The position numbers and the translations under genes were made by a program. A DNA stretch of 34,376 bases from positions 1 through 34,376 of the IMG/VR virus record IMGVR_UViG_3300025137_000133. One strand, given 5' to 3'. Below are positions 14,303-27,105 of this stretch, piece after piece (positions within the stretch are counted from its first letter, which is position 1; the number at the start of each line of letters is the position of its first letter). The DNA comes from a virus. Under the pieces are notes generated by a model. The model ran no database searches, was not told where the DNA came from, and saw only the letters and a program-made list of their open reading frames with translations.

Positions 14303-15215
14303 AGGCGGAACTGAATTACAATTAGAATACCTGTCTAAATACGTTGATAAAGACTTATTAGATAAAGTACAGATTACAACATCTGTGCCTGAAAAGATTC
14401 CATTACATCCAACTAAACCGAATGTATTATGGCAAAAGAATTCTTGGGATCAGCCCAATATCTACCCCTGGTTTAATGATCCCAAGAATACCAACAAATA
14501 TGATATGTACGTATTTAATTCTCATTGGAACTTGGAACAATTTCGTAAAGTATTTAAGATGCCTTTAGATAAATGTACTGTAATTAAAAATGGTATTGAT
14601 GAAATACCTATGAGAAAACCCTATCAAAAAGGTGAACCCATAAAGCTTATTCATCATTGCACACCTTGGAGAGGACTATCTGTATTGCTTGGTGCTATGC
14701 AACTTGTAAAGAGTGATGTAACTTTAGATGTTTATTCTAGCTGTGAAGTATATGGAAAAGAATTTGCTGAAAAAAATGATCCTCTGTATCAAGGTTTATA
14801 TGATCAAGCTAAACAATTAAAGAATGTAAATTACATAGGATACAAACCCAATAGTTATATCAAAGAGCATTTAAAAGATTATCATGTATTTGTTTATCCA
14901 AGTATATGGGAGGAGACTTCTTGTATCTCGGCTATTGAATCTATGGCTGCAGGTCTTTACTGTGTGCTCACGGACTTTGGAGCTCTCTATGAAACTTGTG
15001 CTGAATATGCTTTGTACATTCCCTTTGATGATAACTACAAAGCTTTATCTCAAAAATTTGCTTATGCTATTGATGCGGTCGTACCAACATTATCTGACCC
15101 TTCTTTACATGAACATTTAATGTTACAATCAGAATACGCAAGAAAGTATTATGGTTGGTCTAAGCAATCTATCAACTGGAAACGAACATTGGAAGGATTA
15201 CTAAATGCAAAATAA
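14283..15215 (+). CDS. Glycosyltransferase, GT-B fold (GT4-like)
   Basis: This 310-residue protein starts with two Met codons (14283 and 14286). An N-terminal SPKGGTELQLEYL resembles the GGxE loop of GT4 enzymes, though the usual first strand before it is nearly absent, so the N-terminal Rossmann part is short. VLWQKNSW and YVFNSHWNLEQF follow; then CTVIKNGID (the V..NGID sugar-nucleotide loop), HHCTPWRGLSVLL, and PSIWEETSCISAIESMAAG at 206-224 with the E-x7-E pair E211/E219. It transfers a sugar from a nucleotide donor, location cytoplasmic. Acceptor unknown. It precedes a second glycosyltransferase in the same operon (11-base overlap), suggesting a joint glycan or virion modification. Confidence 0.8.
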   Translation: MMNQSPKGGTELQLEYLSKYVDKDLLDKVQITTSVPEKIPLHPTKPNVLWQKNSWDQPNIYPWFNDPKNTNKYDMYVFNSHWNLEQFRKVFKMPLDKCTVIKNGIDEIPMRKPYQKGEPIKLIHHCTPWRGLSVLLGAMQLVKSDVTLDVYSSCEVYGKEFAEKNDPLYQGLYDQAKQLKNVNYIGYKPNSYIKEHLKDYHVFVYPSIWEETSCISAIESMAAGLYCVLTDFGALYETCAEYALYIPFDDNYKALSQKFAYAIDAVVPTLSDPSLHEHLMLQSEYARKYYGWSKQSINWKRTLEGLLNAK

Positions 15216-16068
15216 TGAACCGATATGGTTTGGCGAAGGCGTTGAAACCATAGACTTAACTAATAAACCTACAATGGTAAACCCTAAATATAAAATTATG
15301 GTATGTACACCAATGCATGGTGGAGCAAGTATTCACTACGTACAAGCTATGCTTAAGTTTCAACAAGCTTGTATTATAAATAATATTGTAGTTAGCTTTA
15401 CCTTACTTAAATCATCATTAGTTCAACAAGGAAGAAATTTATGTGTGGCTGATTTTATAAGCCACAAAGATAATTATACTCATCTTTTATTTATAGATTC
15501 AGACATAGACTTTCAACACAAGACTATTTTTACTATGTTAGAAAAAGACAAGGATATTGTAGCTTGTCCTTATCCTATGAAATTTTTAGATTGGGATAAG
15601 ATGTTTAGAAAGCTTCAACGACATGGAGCTAAAGACGCTGATTATATGTCTAAACTAGGTTTTACTTTTCCAATTAAAATGAAAGATCCTAAGAAGTTTA
15701 ATGTAGAAGAAGGATTAGTAGAAGTTACACATGCTCCTACAGGATGTATGTTAATTAAAAGAGGTGTTATTGAAAAGATGATAGAAGCTCATCCAGAGTT
15801 AGAGATATATCAACCCACTTTTATTAACGGAAAAGAAACTAAAAAAGATAATATGTATAATTTATTTGAGTGTTTACATGACCCTAAAACTAAAAGATAT
15901 TTTGGAGAAGACTTTGGTTTCTGTCAAAGATGGTTGGAAATGGGCGGTAAAACTTATCTTTATGTGTTAGACTACATTACTCATGTAGGAGATCATCAGT
16001 ATTGTGGTCGTTTTTGGGATGAACTAACAGGCCTCAAAACAGTTGACCCTGTTAAAAAAATCAAATAA
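15205..16068 (+). CDS. Glycosyltransferase-like protein, GT-A fold with DxD motif
   Basis: This 287-residue protein overlaps the GT4-like gene by 11 bases. Residues 31-46 (IMVCTPMHGGASIHYV) form the first strand/loop; THLLFIDSDIDF at 92-103 holds D98-S-D100, the metal/nucleotide-binding DxD. ACPYPMK, THAPTGCMLIKRGV and YFGEDFGFCQRW (E235/D236, the usual base region) follow; THVGDHQY near the C terminus gives His residues typical of the metal site. This combination is common in marine phages and in GT-A enzymes (GT2-like). No membrane segment. It probably works with the preceding enzyme; donor and acceptor unknown. Confidence 0.75.
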   Translation: MQNNEPIWFGEGVETIDLTNKPTMVNPKYKIMVCTPMHGGASIHYVQAMLKFQQACIINNIVVSFTLLKSSLVQQGRNLCVADFISHKDNYTHLLFIDSDIDFQHKTIFTMLEKDKDIVACPYPMKFLDWDKMFRKLQRHGAKDADYMSKLGFTFPIKMKDPKKFNVEEGLVEVTHAPTGCMLIKRGVIEKMIEAHPELEIYQPTFINGKETKKDNMYNLFECLHDPKTKRYFGEDFGFCQRWLEMGGKTYLYVLDYITHVGDHQYCGRFWDELTGLKTVDPVKKIK

Positions 16069-16112
16069 AGTCTTATATTACAGGATTCTGCGCCTGCCTA
16101 ACAATTAATTTA

Positions 16113-17843
16113 ATGGAAATTATGGCTATATCAAGATCACAAATGCAAAGACAATTACAAAATCGGGGAGGTATTACTAACCTTTCACCGAGACAAAACT
16201 TTGGTTTAGGTAGTTCTTTGAAAAAATTTGTACGTAAAATTATACCTAACGAAGTTTCAAAAGTAGCCACAGCAGCAGCCCCCTTTGTTGCACCGTTTAA
16301 CCCTGCTCTTGCAGCAGGTATGGCAGGTATAGGATCCTTTGATCAAACAGGTAGTATGAGTGATGCATTTAAAAGAGGTGCATTAACTTATGGTGGTGGT
16401 CAAGCAGCAAGATATATTGGAGGAGCAGGCTTTCAAGGCAATCCTTTTCAAGGAAATGCTTTAAGTAATTTTACATCATTCTCAAGTCCATTAGGAACAC
16501 AAACAGGTTTAGGTAAAATGTTTGAACAAAGAAGAGTAGCTAATATAGGAAGAGATCTTAAAGAGATTGGTGAAGTTCAAGGATTAACAGGATCTGATGT
16601 AGGTGGAAATATAACTATGGCTGAATCAGCAGGAGGTAATATTGTTGATGAAGTTGCGTTAGATGTTACGGGAAATACTACTGAGAAAATAAAAGAAAAT
16701 GTATTTAAAAGAATAATGAACGACCCAAGTGTATCTAATATAGGTAATGAAGCTTTGAACGCTGCTAAAAAAGCAGGTAAAGCTATCTTCTTTGACAAAG
16801 ACGGTAACTTAGATAAAAATGTTTTATTAGGAACAATTGCTTTTACTGCTTCTTACGCAGAAGCAAAATCATTAGCGAATGATGTAGGTGTAGATTTAAC
16901 TGAGTCTGAATATGACGAAACAAGAAAAGCAGAAAAACAAGAACAATATGCAGCTGATTTACAAAACTTTTTTGGCGGAAGAAAAGATGGTGGTCGAATA
17001 GGTTTTGAAAACGGTGGTATTGATATGATGGCTTTAGAGAAAAGTGTTAGGGAAAACCCTGAAATGGTAAATGAAATTACAGACTTTGAGGCTGGTATCT
17101 TTGAACCTAGTGAGCCAACAGACCAAGGTCCTTTCCCTATAGATAATGAAAAAAGAGATTTAATAATTTCAATGTTAGAAATGGGGACAGATGTAGATAT
17201 AGTTAAACAAAAAACTAATGCATCAGATGAAGAAATGGGTGAAGCCATAGACGTTTTTAAATCTTTCAAAGCCGATGGTGGCAGAATAGGTTTAAGAGAA
17301 GGAACAGGTAGTAAAAAGAAATATGGTACGGGTATCCTGTCAGGAGTAAAACAAATAGATCCTTTGCAATCAGGTCTTAATGAATTGAAAATGGCAGGTG
17401 GTTTACCTATGGGCTTTACAAGATTAGAAAAATCTTTTTTATTTAAAAATTTAGCTAAGTTAGGCGGAGCAGATAGATCTTTTACAATGCCTCAACTATA
17501 CAGAATATTAAGTAATCCAGGTAGGTTTCCTAGAGATGCTCAAGCATTAAAAGCTTTTTTAAAAATTAAAGGTTATCAAAAAGGTGGGGATGTAGGAACA
17601 GGATCTGAAGTGCCTGTAAGAACAAATGAAGCAGGAGTTAAAGAATTAGATTATAGACAATCAGGTGGCTTTGTACCTGTAGGAGTTAAAGAAAAAGCAG
17701 ATGATGTCCCAGCAATGTTATCTAAAAATGAGTTTGTTTTAACAGCTGATGCCGTTAGAGGTATAGGCGGAGGCAGTGTTGAAAAGGGCTCAGAAAAGTT
17801 ATACAACGTAATGAAACAAGCAGAACAGGTAGGTAAAGCATAA
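16113..17843 (+). CDS. Internal virion / ejection-type protein with DGGR motifs
   Basis: This is a 576-residue protein. The ATG at 16122 (MAISRSQMQ, GGAA four bases upstream) is a better start than 16113. N-terminal Ala/Gly-rich hydrophobic stretch (50-110) is compatible with membrane interaction. DGGRIGF occurs at 292-298 and DGGRIGL at 388-394, each following an acidic helical segment; K-GGDVG lies at 490-495. The C terminus (528-568: DDVPAMLSKNEFVLTADAVRG..GG..EKG...LYNVMKQAE) is a conserved ending of marine phage internal or tail proteins. With the next three large genes it forms the block expected for ejection proteins. Named function unknown. Confidence 0.65.
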   Translation: MEIMAISRSQMQRQLQNRGGITNLSPRQNFGLGSSLKKFVRKIIPNEVSKVATAAAPFVAPFNPALAAGMAGIGSFDQTGSMSDAFKRGALTYGGGQAARYIGGAGFQGNPFQGNALSNFTSFSSPLGTQTGLGKMFEQRRVANIGRDLKEIGEVQGLTGSDVGGNITMAESAGGNIVDEVALDVTGNTTEKIKENVFKRIMNDPSVSNIGNEALNAAKKAGKAIFFDKDGNLDKNVLLGTIAFTASYAEAKSLANDVGVDLTESEYDETRKAEKQEQYAADLQNFFGGRKDGGRIGFENGGIDMMALEKSVRENPEMVNEITDFEAGIFEPSEPTDQGPFPIDNEKRDLIISMLEMGTDVDIVKQKTNASDEEMGEAIDVFKSFKADGGRIGLREGTGSKKKYGTGILSGVKQIDPLQSGLNELKMAGGLPMGFTRLEKSFLFKNLAKLGGADRSFTMPQLYRILSNPGRFPRDAQALKAFLKIKGYQKGGDVGTGSEVPVRTNEAGVKELDYRQSGGFVPVGVKEKADDVPAMLSKNEFVLTADAVRGIGGGSVEKGSEKLYNVMKQAEQVGKA

Positions 17844-18739
17844 TGGCAACAACATACGAAACACTTAGTAGACGAGCACCCTTTTTAGAAGCAGCTCAAG
17901 AAGAATACATAGATTTATTAACCAAACAGGTGGGTAGAGCACCTGGTACAACGGGTGTGCCTACATTGTCTGAATTAGGTCCACAAATAGCGGATCAAAA
18001 TGTTTTAACTCAACAAGCTCAACAAGCGGCGGCCACACAAGCTGGTTTAGGTCAATTAACTTTTGGAACAGAGGGACAATTAACAGGAGTTGGCACAGGT
18101 ACAGGCGTAGCTGGATTTCAACCTTTCTTAGATCAAGCAGCAGCTTATTCAGGACCAACAGCTTTTCAAGCTTTTATGTCTCCGTATCAACAACAAGTTA
18201 TGGATACAACACTACGAGAGTTTGATGTTCAAGCACAAAAAGGTATACCAGCACTTCAAGCCCAAGCGGTAGCGTCCGGAGCATTTGGCGGTGGACGAGA
18301 AGGTGTTGCATTAGCTGAGTATCAATCAAATTCAGATAGAAATAGAGCAGCACTACAAGCACAATTATTACAACAAGGTTTTACTCAAGGTAATCAATTA
18401 GCAGCGCAAGGTTTTCAACAACAAAAAGGATTAGCATCTTTACAACCATCTTTAATTGCAGCTAACGTTCAACAATTAGGCGCAGCAGGTACAGGCGGAT
18501 TAGCTTATAATCAAGCGTTATTAGATGCTCAACAACAACAATCTCAATTAGCTTATCAAGAACCTATCAATAGATTAAATGTTTTAGGCACAGGATTAGC
18601 TTCTCAAGCTGGTGGTATACCAATCTCAACTCAAACTGTACAACAAGGCGGAGGTGGTGGCGGAGCTGGACCATTATCACAAGCTCTTTCAACAGGCTTA
18701 CAAGCTTATGGCTTGGGAACAATATTTGGAGGTAAATAA
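17843..18739 (+). CDS. Gln/Ala-rich internal virion protein
   Basis: This 298-residue protein has a start overlapping the previous stop (TAATG). It is rich in Gln and Ala (AQQAAATQAGLGQ; QAQLLQQGFTQG), with a conserved core QAFMSPYQQQVMDTTLREFD and ASGAFGGGREGVALAEYQS at about 110-155, seen across marine podovirus internal proteins. A Gly run (QGGGGGGAG) precedes the C terminus, which is a small hydrophobic helix (LQAYGLGTIFGG). Alpha-helical bundles of this kind form cores or ejection channels in podoviruses (P22 gp7, T7 gp14 are functional analogies only). Spacing and context support a virion role. Confidence 0.65.
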   Translation: MATTYETLSRRAPFLEAAQEEYIDLLTKQVGRAPGTTGVPTLSELGPQIADQNVLTQQAQQAAATQAGLGQLTFGTEGQLTGVGTGTGVAGFQPFLDQAAAYSGPTAFQAFMSPYQQQVMDTTLREFDVQAQKGIPALQAQAVASGAFGGGREGVALAEYQSNSDRNRAALQAQLLQQGFTQGNQLAAQGFQQQKGLASLQPSLIAANVQQLGAAGTGGLAYNQALLDAQQQQSQLAYQEPINRLNVLGTGLASQAGGIPISTQTVQQGGGGGGAGPLSQALSTGLQAYGLGTIFGGK

Positions 18740-20301
18740 TGATTTTAAAAAGACCTTCTTTTAGACGTGGTGGTAGTTCAGGTATTGGCTCTATAAGATC
18801 TAATTATTCTATAGGTGGTGGAATTATTCAAGGAAATCCTATGGGAAGTAGAACAGGTTTTGTTTCTCCTTTTCCTGGAATGGAATACTACGGTGAAAAA
18901 CCTAATATAAGAACAAATCTACCTCAATCAACTCCTTTTGGAAATTTTATGAGAGGAGCCGTTTCTTATGGTGCACCTATAGTAGCTCAAACAGGATTAG
19001 CTTATCTTAATAAACCTAAAACATTAGAAGAAAAAAGAGTAATGCAACTAATTTCAGATGAAAATGCTCTTAGCGGAGAAGCAACAATGCCTAGCACACT
19101 TAAAGAACAAGATGCAAGAAGATTAAAAGCTTCTAAAGTAGGCGATGAGATTAGCTTTACAGACGCATTTTTCTTAGACCCTGAAACAAAAACATATCCT
19201 AAAATATTAGGTAGAAGCGAGGATAGAATAAAACTTGCACAAATAGAAAAACAAAAGAAAATAGATGAAGAACTAGATAAACCTCTAATGTCAGGAGATC
19301 CTACTCAGTTTACAGGTGAGGATGAACTTACCGATTTTGAAACACTAAAAGCGGCTCAAGGACCTGAAAGACCTGAAATAAATATTACTGAAGAGAGTTC
19401 TATTAGTTTAGATCCTAAAGAAGAGATTAGAAAAGAAGCAGATTTTTTAAAAGATTTATTAAAAAATGAAAGTCTTACAAGAGGGGAGAACGCTTTAATA
19501 ATAGCAGAGGCTATTAAAGGAGGTGGTTCATTAAGTGATAAAATATCCAAAGCTGCAGACCTAGCTTTACCAACTGTTAGAAGAAGAGATAAACAAGATA
19601 AAGCAATTACTTTAAAAGCTTATGAATTATATAAAAGAAAAGAAGCCGAAGCTATCAAAGCAGGTAAAGCTACTCCTGAGATGAAAAATATTAAAACAAT
19701 TGCTGAAGCAAGAAAAAGAAAAAACAATGATGAGAGACCAATAAGAGTTATTATGGATGAAGTTATTCTTGAACAACAAGGTGGTAAAGAAGGAACTAAA
19801 ATAGTAACAGCTGCAGCTAAAGAGATTATAGATATAACAACTAGCATTGATAAACAAAGAGGTTTATTAGCAAAAGAAACTAACGAAAACAAAAAGAAAA
19901 AAATATCAGAAAAAATTGTAGCACTTCAAAAAGAGTTAGGAAGATATGCTACGTTTGATGGCTTTGATGAAATATACAGAGGTTATAGAAAATTATATTT
20001 AGCGGATGGTGGTAGAGTAAATAGAGCAAACGGTTCACCAATGGAAGGAGAAACAATGGAGGTAGCAGAAACAATTGCTGATACACCAGGTGCTCCCACT
20101 CCTGAAAGACAAGTTCTTAAATTATCTTACGCTGAATTAAGAAATAAATTACCAAAAGAAATAACAGATGATGTTGTTGAGCTATTAGCCAACAGCACGG
20201 AGGCATTACAAGACTTTGCTTACATTACAACGCAAGATGATGTAGGTAACTTCAATGTTAAATATGGAGTCAACTTAGTCATTCCTCCAGCAACCGCATA
20301 G
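18739..20301 (+). CDS. Internal virion / tail-associated protein
   Basis: This 520-residue protein starts at the TAATG overlap. A Gly/Arg-rich N terminus (FRRGGSSGIGSIRSNYSIGGG) and a central charged helical part (150-405, Lys/Glu-rich, coiled-coil-like around 360-400) are followed by LADGGRVNRANG at 421-432, the same DGGR signal as the 16113 gene. The C terminus LSYAELRNKLPKEITDDVV.LLANSTEALQDFA (463-494) is a conserved ending found in related phage proteins. No enzyme motif. It lies between two ejection-type genes and its last bases are followed by GGAG for the next gene. Function unknown. Confidence 0.6.
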   Translation: MILKRPSFRRGGSSGIGSIRSNYSIGGGIIQGNPMGSRTGFVSPFPGMEYYGEKPNIRTNLPQSTPFGNFMRGAVSYGAPIVAQTGLAYLNKPKTLEEKRVMQLISDENALSGEATMPSTLKEQDARRLKASKVGDEISFTDAFFLDPETKTYPKILGRSEDRIKLAQIEKQKKIDEELDKPLMSGDPTQFTGEDELTDFETLKAAQGPERPEINITEESSISLDPKEEIRKEADFLKDLLKNESLTRGENALIIAEAIKGGGSLSDKISKAADLALPTVRRRDKQDKAITLKAYELYKRKEAEAIKAGKATPEMKNIKTIAEARKRKNNDERPIRVIMDEVILEQQGGKEGTKIVTAAAKEIIDITTSIDKQRGLLAKETNENKKKKISEKIVALQKELGRYATFDGFDEIYRGYRKLYLADGGRVNRANGSPMEGETMEVAETIADTPGAPTPERQVLKLSYAELRNKLPKEITDDVVELLANSTEALQDFAYITTQDDVGNFNVKYGVNLVIPPATA

Positions 20302-20308
20302 GAGAAAC

Positions 20309-24472
<4,164 letters not shown>

Positions 24473-24475
24473 ATT

Positions 24476-25027
24476 ATGATTAAACCAATAGAAGGACTAG
24501 AAGAGATATATCAAAGTAAATTTTTTTCTCCTGTGAAAACAGGGATTAATTTTATTGGTAAAAATTTAACAGGGATTCCTTTAGTTGGAACAATAGCATC
24601 GGGTATAGGATCTATGTTTCAACCTATGTCTCCAAGAGATAAACTTATGCAGTCACAATTTTCTGTTGGTGGTAATCCACAATTAGTTTCTACCTATGGT
24701 GATAACAGATCTGGTAACTTAGGAGGACAAGATCCTTACGGTATTAACACTGTTTCTATGTTTGGAAACTACCCTGTGTATGCTCAAGACAAAGTTGCAC
24801 AATTAGCAGCCAAAGGAAATCTAACACCTTTTCAACAACAGAAAATGCAATTTTACCAAGATGTTATTAACGAAGAGTCAGCAAGAATAGATAGAGATTA
24901 TCCAGGCGGAACAACTTTTGATTTTACAGACTATGAACAAGACACCGGAGGAGAGGTAGGAGGCGGAGGAGGATACAGTCAATCATCAGTAGATGCCGGA
25001 GTTCAATCAGCGGAGGACGATATATAA
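24476..25027 (+). CDS. Hypothetical virion-type protein
   Basis: This 183-residue protein begins three bases after the large internal protein. An N-terminal hydrophobic Gly-rich stretch (residues 22-48, INFIGKNLTGIPLVGTIASG) could contact a membrane. The centre has AQDKVAQLAAKGNLTPFQQQKMQFYQ, a helix, and the C terminus is acidic/Gly-rich (GGEVGGGGGYSQ). No named family. Shared direction and coupling (TAATG with the next gene) place it at the end of the late block. Confidence 0.5.
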   Translation: MIKPIEGLEEIYQSKFFSPVKTGINFIGKNLTGIPLVGTIASGIGSMFQPMSPRDKLMQSQFSVGGNPQLVSTYGDNRSGNLGGQDPYGINTVSMFGNYPVYAQDKVAQLAAKGNLTPFQQQKMQFYQDVINEESARIDRDYPGGTTFDFTDYEQDTGGEVGGGGGYSQSSVDAGVQSAEDDI

Positions 25028-25221
25028 TGACTAAAGACAATGCACTACAACGAATAGACTCACATGAAAAACTCTGCAGAATTATGCAGAAGCAGACTCA
25101 TGACAAAATTCATAAATTAGAATCACAAATTACAAGAGTAGAGAGAATATTATTAGTATCTATGGGAGCAGTCATTACAGGTATGGGTGGTGTTATTTTA
25201 GTTCTCTTACAAAAACTTTAG
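25027..25221 (+). CDS. Small coiled-coil plus membrane-helix protein, possible holin-like (XhlA-type)
   Basis: This 64-residue protein has N-terminal residues 1-38 that are charged and heptad-like (LQRIDSHEKLCRIM.., HDKIHKLESQITRVER), and residues 41-61 are a clear membrane helix (ILLVSMGAVITGMGGVILVLL). Short proteins with this topology (coiled coil, one helix, short basic tail) match the haemolysin/holin-accessory XhlA pattern found in phage lysis modules. No lysin is encoded next to it, so the assignment is tentative. It is the last gene of the + strand late block, and its stop overlaps the stop of the minus-strand helicase by four bases. Confidence 0.5.
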   Translation: MTKDNALQRIDSHEKLCRIMQKQTHDKIHKLESQITRVERILLVSMGAVITGMGGVILVLLQKL

Positions 25222-26651
25222 ATCCAATCTTTTAATTCTTCACCCATAATTTGATTAGCAATATTTATTTTTTTACGTAAGGCTTTTACAATTCTTTCAT
25301 CAACAGTCTTTTCACAAATAATATCTACATAAGTCATTTTTCTTTTTTGACCTATACGATTAATTCTAGCTTCTGACTGTGTTCTTTTCTCAAGGTCGTA
25401 ACCATTAGAATAATAAACCATAGTGTCAGCTTCAGTTAACGTGATACCATAACCACCCGTTTGAGGCGTACCAATAATAAATCTAACTTCGCTCTCAGGA
25501 TCTTGAATTTGTTTTATAGCTTTCTGTCTATCGTCTGTAGACGTGTCACCATAGTAAGTAACATAAGACTTATCCCCAAATGTTTTTTTAACATGTTTAA
25601 CTATTGTTGCTATATCGTTCCTCCAATGTGCCCATATTACAACTTTACCCTGTGCTTCGTTTAACACATCAATCAAAGCGTTGACTCGGTCATTTTTAAT
25701 CTCAGTAACTTTTCCTGTATCAGATTTAAAATGTCCGCAGGTAATTTGTTGTAAACGCATTAGCTGCACCAAAGCTGTAGCTGTACTCATGGTCTCTCCA
25801 TCTTGAATAGCCAAAGCCATTTTCTTCATTTGATCATATAATTTTTGTTGTTCCGGTGTGAGCTGTATAATTCTTTTTTGATAAGTATAAGCAGGTAGAT
25901 CTAAACAATCTTCTTTTAATACTCTGTAAGAAAAAGGTTTAATTTTTTCTGATAGTTCTTCTAGGTTCTTATACCCCACTACAATCTGTACGGATCGTCC
26001 ACCAAAATTAGCTGTAGCCATTTTAGCATAACGAGTTCTAAACGTGTAATAAGATGAATGGCCTAACAACCAAGGATCAAGGAACTCACATTGTTTATAT
26101 AAATCTAATGGTGATTTAGTTACAGGAGATCCTGTAAGTATTCTTCTATACTTAGACATCTCACCAAGCTTTACAATATTTTTAGTTCTCTTCGCATCAG
26201 GGTTTTTAATAGTAGTTGATTCATCTATAGCCATTAGCGTGCTGTGAGAGTTTAAAAATCTTTCTGCAAACTCTACACCTTTTGATGTACTAAAAGCTTC
26301 TACATTCATAATTAAAATATGAAGATCTTCACCTGTTTTAAATAAACTATTTAATAATAATTTTTGTCTCTGACTTTGAGTTGCTTTCCATAAGACTGTG
26401 TTAGTTTCTATATGATCAGGTAAATGAGTTGGTATCTCACTATCAAACCAATTTTTATACACACCCTTTGGTGCTATTAATAAAGCTCCATTGATCTTAC
26501 CTTTATCATAAAGCATAGCGATATTATCAAGAAGTACCTTAGATTTACCCGTACCCATTTCCATAAAGTACGCAAATACCTCTTTATTCCAAGACATTTC
26601 TAATGCCTCAAGCTGATGCCCGTAAGGTTTCGTTTTAAATTTATAATTCAT
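25218..26651 (-). CDS. SNF2-type SF2 DNA helicase/ATPase
   Basis: This is the only minus-strand gene, 477 residues from the ATG at 26651. A TTG at 26696 would add 15 residues but lies beside the promoter, so the ATG is preferred. Motifs: YGHQLEAL (Q motif), MGTGKS at 32-37, DEST at 143-146 (DEAD/H motif II), LTGSP at 172-176, and QSEARINRIGQ at 425-435 (motif VI). The R..RIGQ arrangement is typical of SNF2 proteins. It uses ATP to translocate on double-stranded DNA and may act in replication restart, recombination or removal of bound proteins. It is convergent with the late genes and divergent from the early ones. Codon use matches its neighbours. Confidence 0.85.
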   Translation of the reverse strand: MNYKFKTKPYGHQLEALEMSWNKEVFAYFMEMGTGKSKVLLDNIAMLYDKGKINGALLIAPKGVYKNWFDSEIPTHLPDHIETNTVLWKATQSQRQKLLLNSLFKTGEDLHILIMNVEAFSTSKGVEFAERFLNSHSTLMAIDESTTIKNPDAKRTKNIVKLGEMSKYRRILTGSPVTKSPLDLYKQCEFLDPWLLGHSSYYTFRTRYAKMATANFGGRSVQIVVGYKNLEELSEKIKPFSYRVLKEDCLDLPAYTYQKRIIQLTPEQQKLYDQMKKMALAIQDGETMSTATALVQLMRLQQITCGHFKSDTGKVTEIKNDRVNALIDVLNEAQGKVVIWAHWRNDIATIVKHVKKTFGDKSYVTYYGDTSTDDRQKAIKQIQDPESEVRFIIGTPQTGGYGITLTEADTMVYYSNGYDLEKRTQSEARINRIGQKRKMTYVDIICEKTVDERIVKALRKKINIANQIMGEELKDWI

Positions 26652-26660
26652 TTTTCTTTC

Positions 26661-26689
26661 TTGCAATGTCTTACAATAATTATTATAAC
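26661..26689 (+). promoter_or_regulatory. Divergent promoter region between helicase (-) and early genes (+)
   Basis: On the + strand, TTGCAA (26661-26666), 17 bases and TATAAC (26684-26689) precede the ATG at 26710, which has AAGAAAGG as its ribosome binding site. On the - strand, TATAAT reads from bases 26687-26682, giving a start near 26670 for the helicase; its -35 is weak. The two -10 elements overlap, so the promoters should compete. The -10 elements are good; the -35s are partial. Confidence 0.45.
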
Positions 26690-26709
26690 TAGTCAAGAAA
26701 GGTTATGAA

Positions 26710-27105
26710 ATGTTAGGATCTATAAACACACCTATGAACAAAGGTGTATCTTCAGTAGTCTACGTAATACAAGAATTACCAGGGACCAGAATAGGCGCTC
26801 CAAAATTTAATATTATGGGGGCAAGTAGGTATGGTAAAATAGTAACACTATTACCTGAAAATTCACAAATTATATTATCACCAGGACCATTGATTTATAA
26901 ATTAAGAAAATTATTAAAAGACTATAAATCCACAGACTATTTATTATTGACAGGAGATCCTGCAATTATAGGTGCAGCGTGTTCTATAGTTTCTGATCTT
27001 ACCAATGGTAGATTCAATCTATTAAAATGGGATAGACAAGAAAAAATGTACTATCCAATAGAAATCAATCTATACGAGAAGGGTGAGATTGAAGAAAAAT
27101 CTTGA
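26710..27105 (+). CDS. Conserved early phage protein, unknown function
   Basis: This 131-residue protein starts with ATG after AAGAAAGG. The sequence VVYVIQELPGT.. (residues 16-26), GKIVTLLPENSQIILSPGPLI (42-62 region), STDYLLLTGDPAIIGAACSIV and FNLLKWDRQEKMYYPIEINLYE is a strongly conserved arrangement in marine phages. It is consistently placed near replication genes. The LLP..Q..LS segment and GDP..IG loop suggest a small alpha/beta nucleotide- or nucleic-acid-binding fold, but no catalytic residue is assignable. It heads the early operon on the + strand; its stop codon (27103-27105) lies within the -35 of the next promoter. Confidence 0.65.
   Translation: MLGSINTPMNKGVSSVVYVIQELPGTRIGAPKFNIMGASRYGKIVTLLPENSQIILSPGPLIYKLRKLLKDYKSTDYLLLTGDPAIIGAACSIVSDLTNGRFNLLKWDRQEKMYYPIEINLYEKGEIEEKS

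Noticed and set aside
26652-26696. TTG-initiated extension of the SNF2 helicase
   Set aside because: It would start inside the divergent promoter region; the ATG at 26651 is just before the Q motif and leaves a normal leader.
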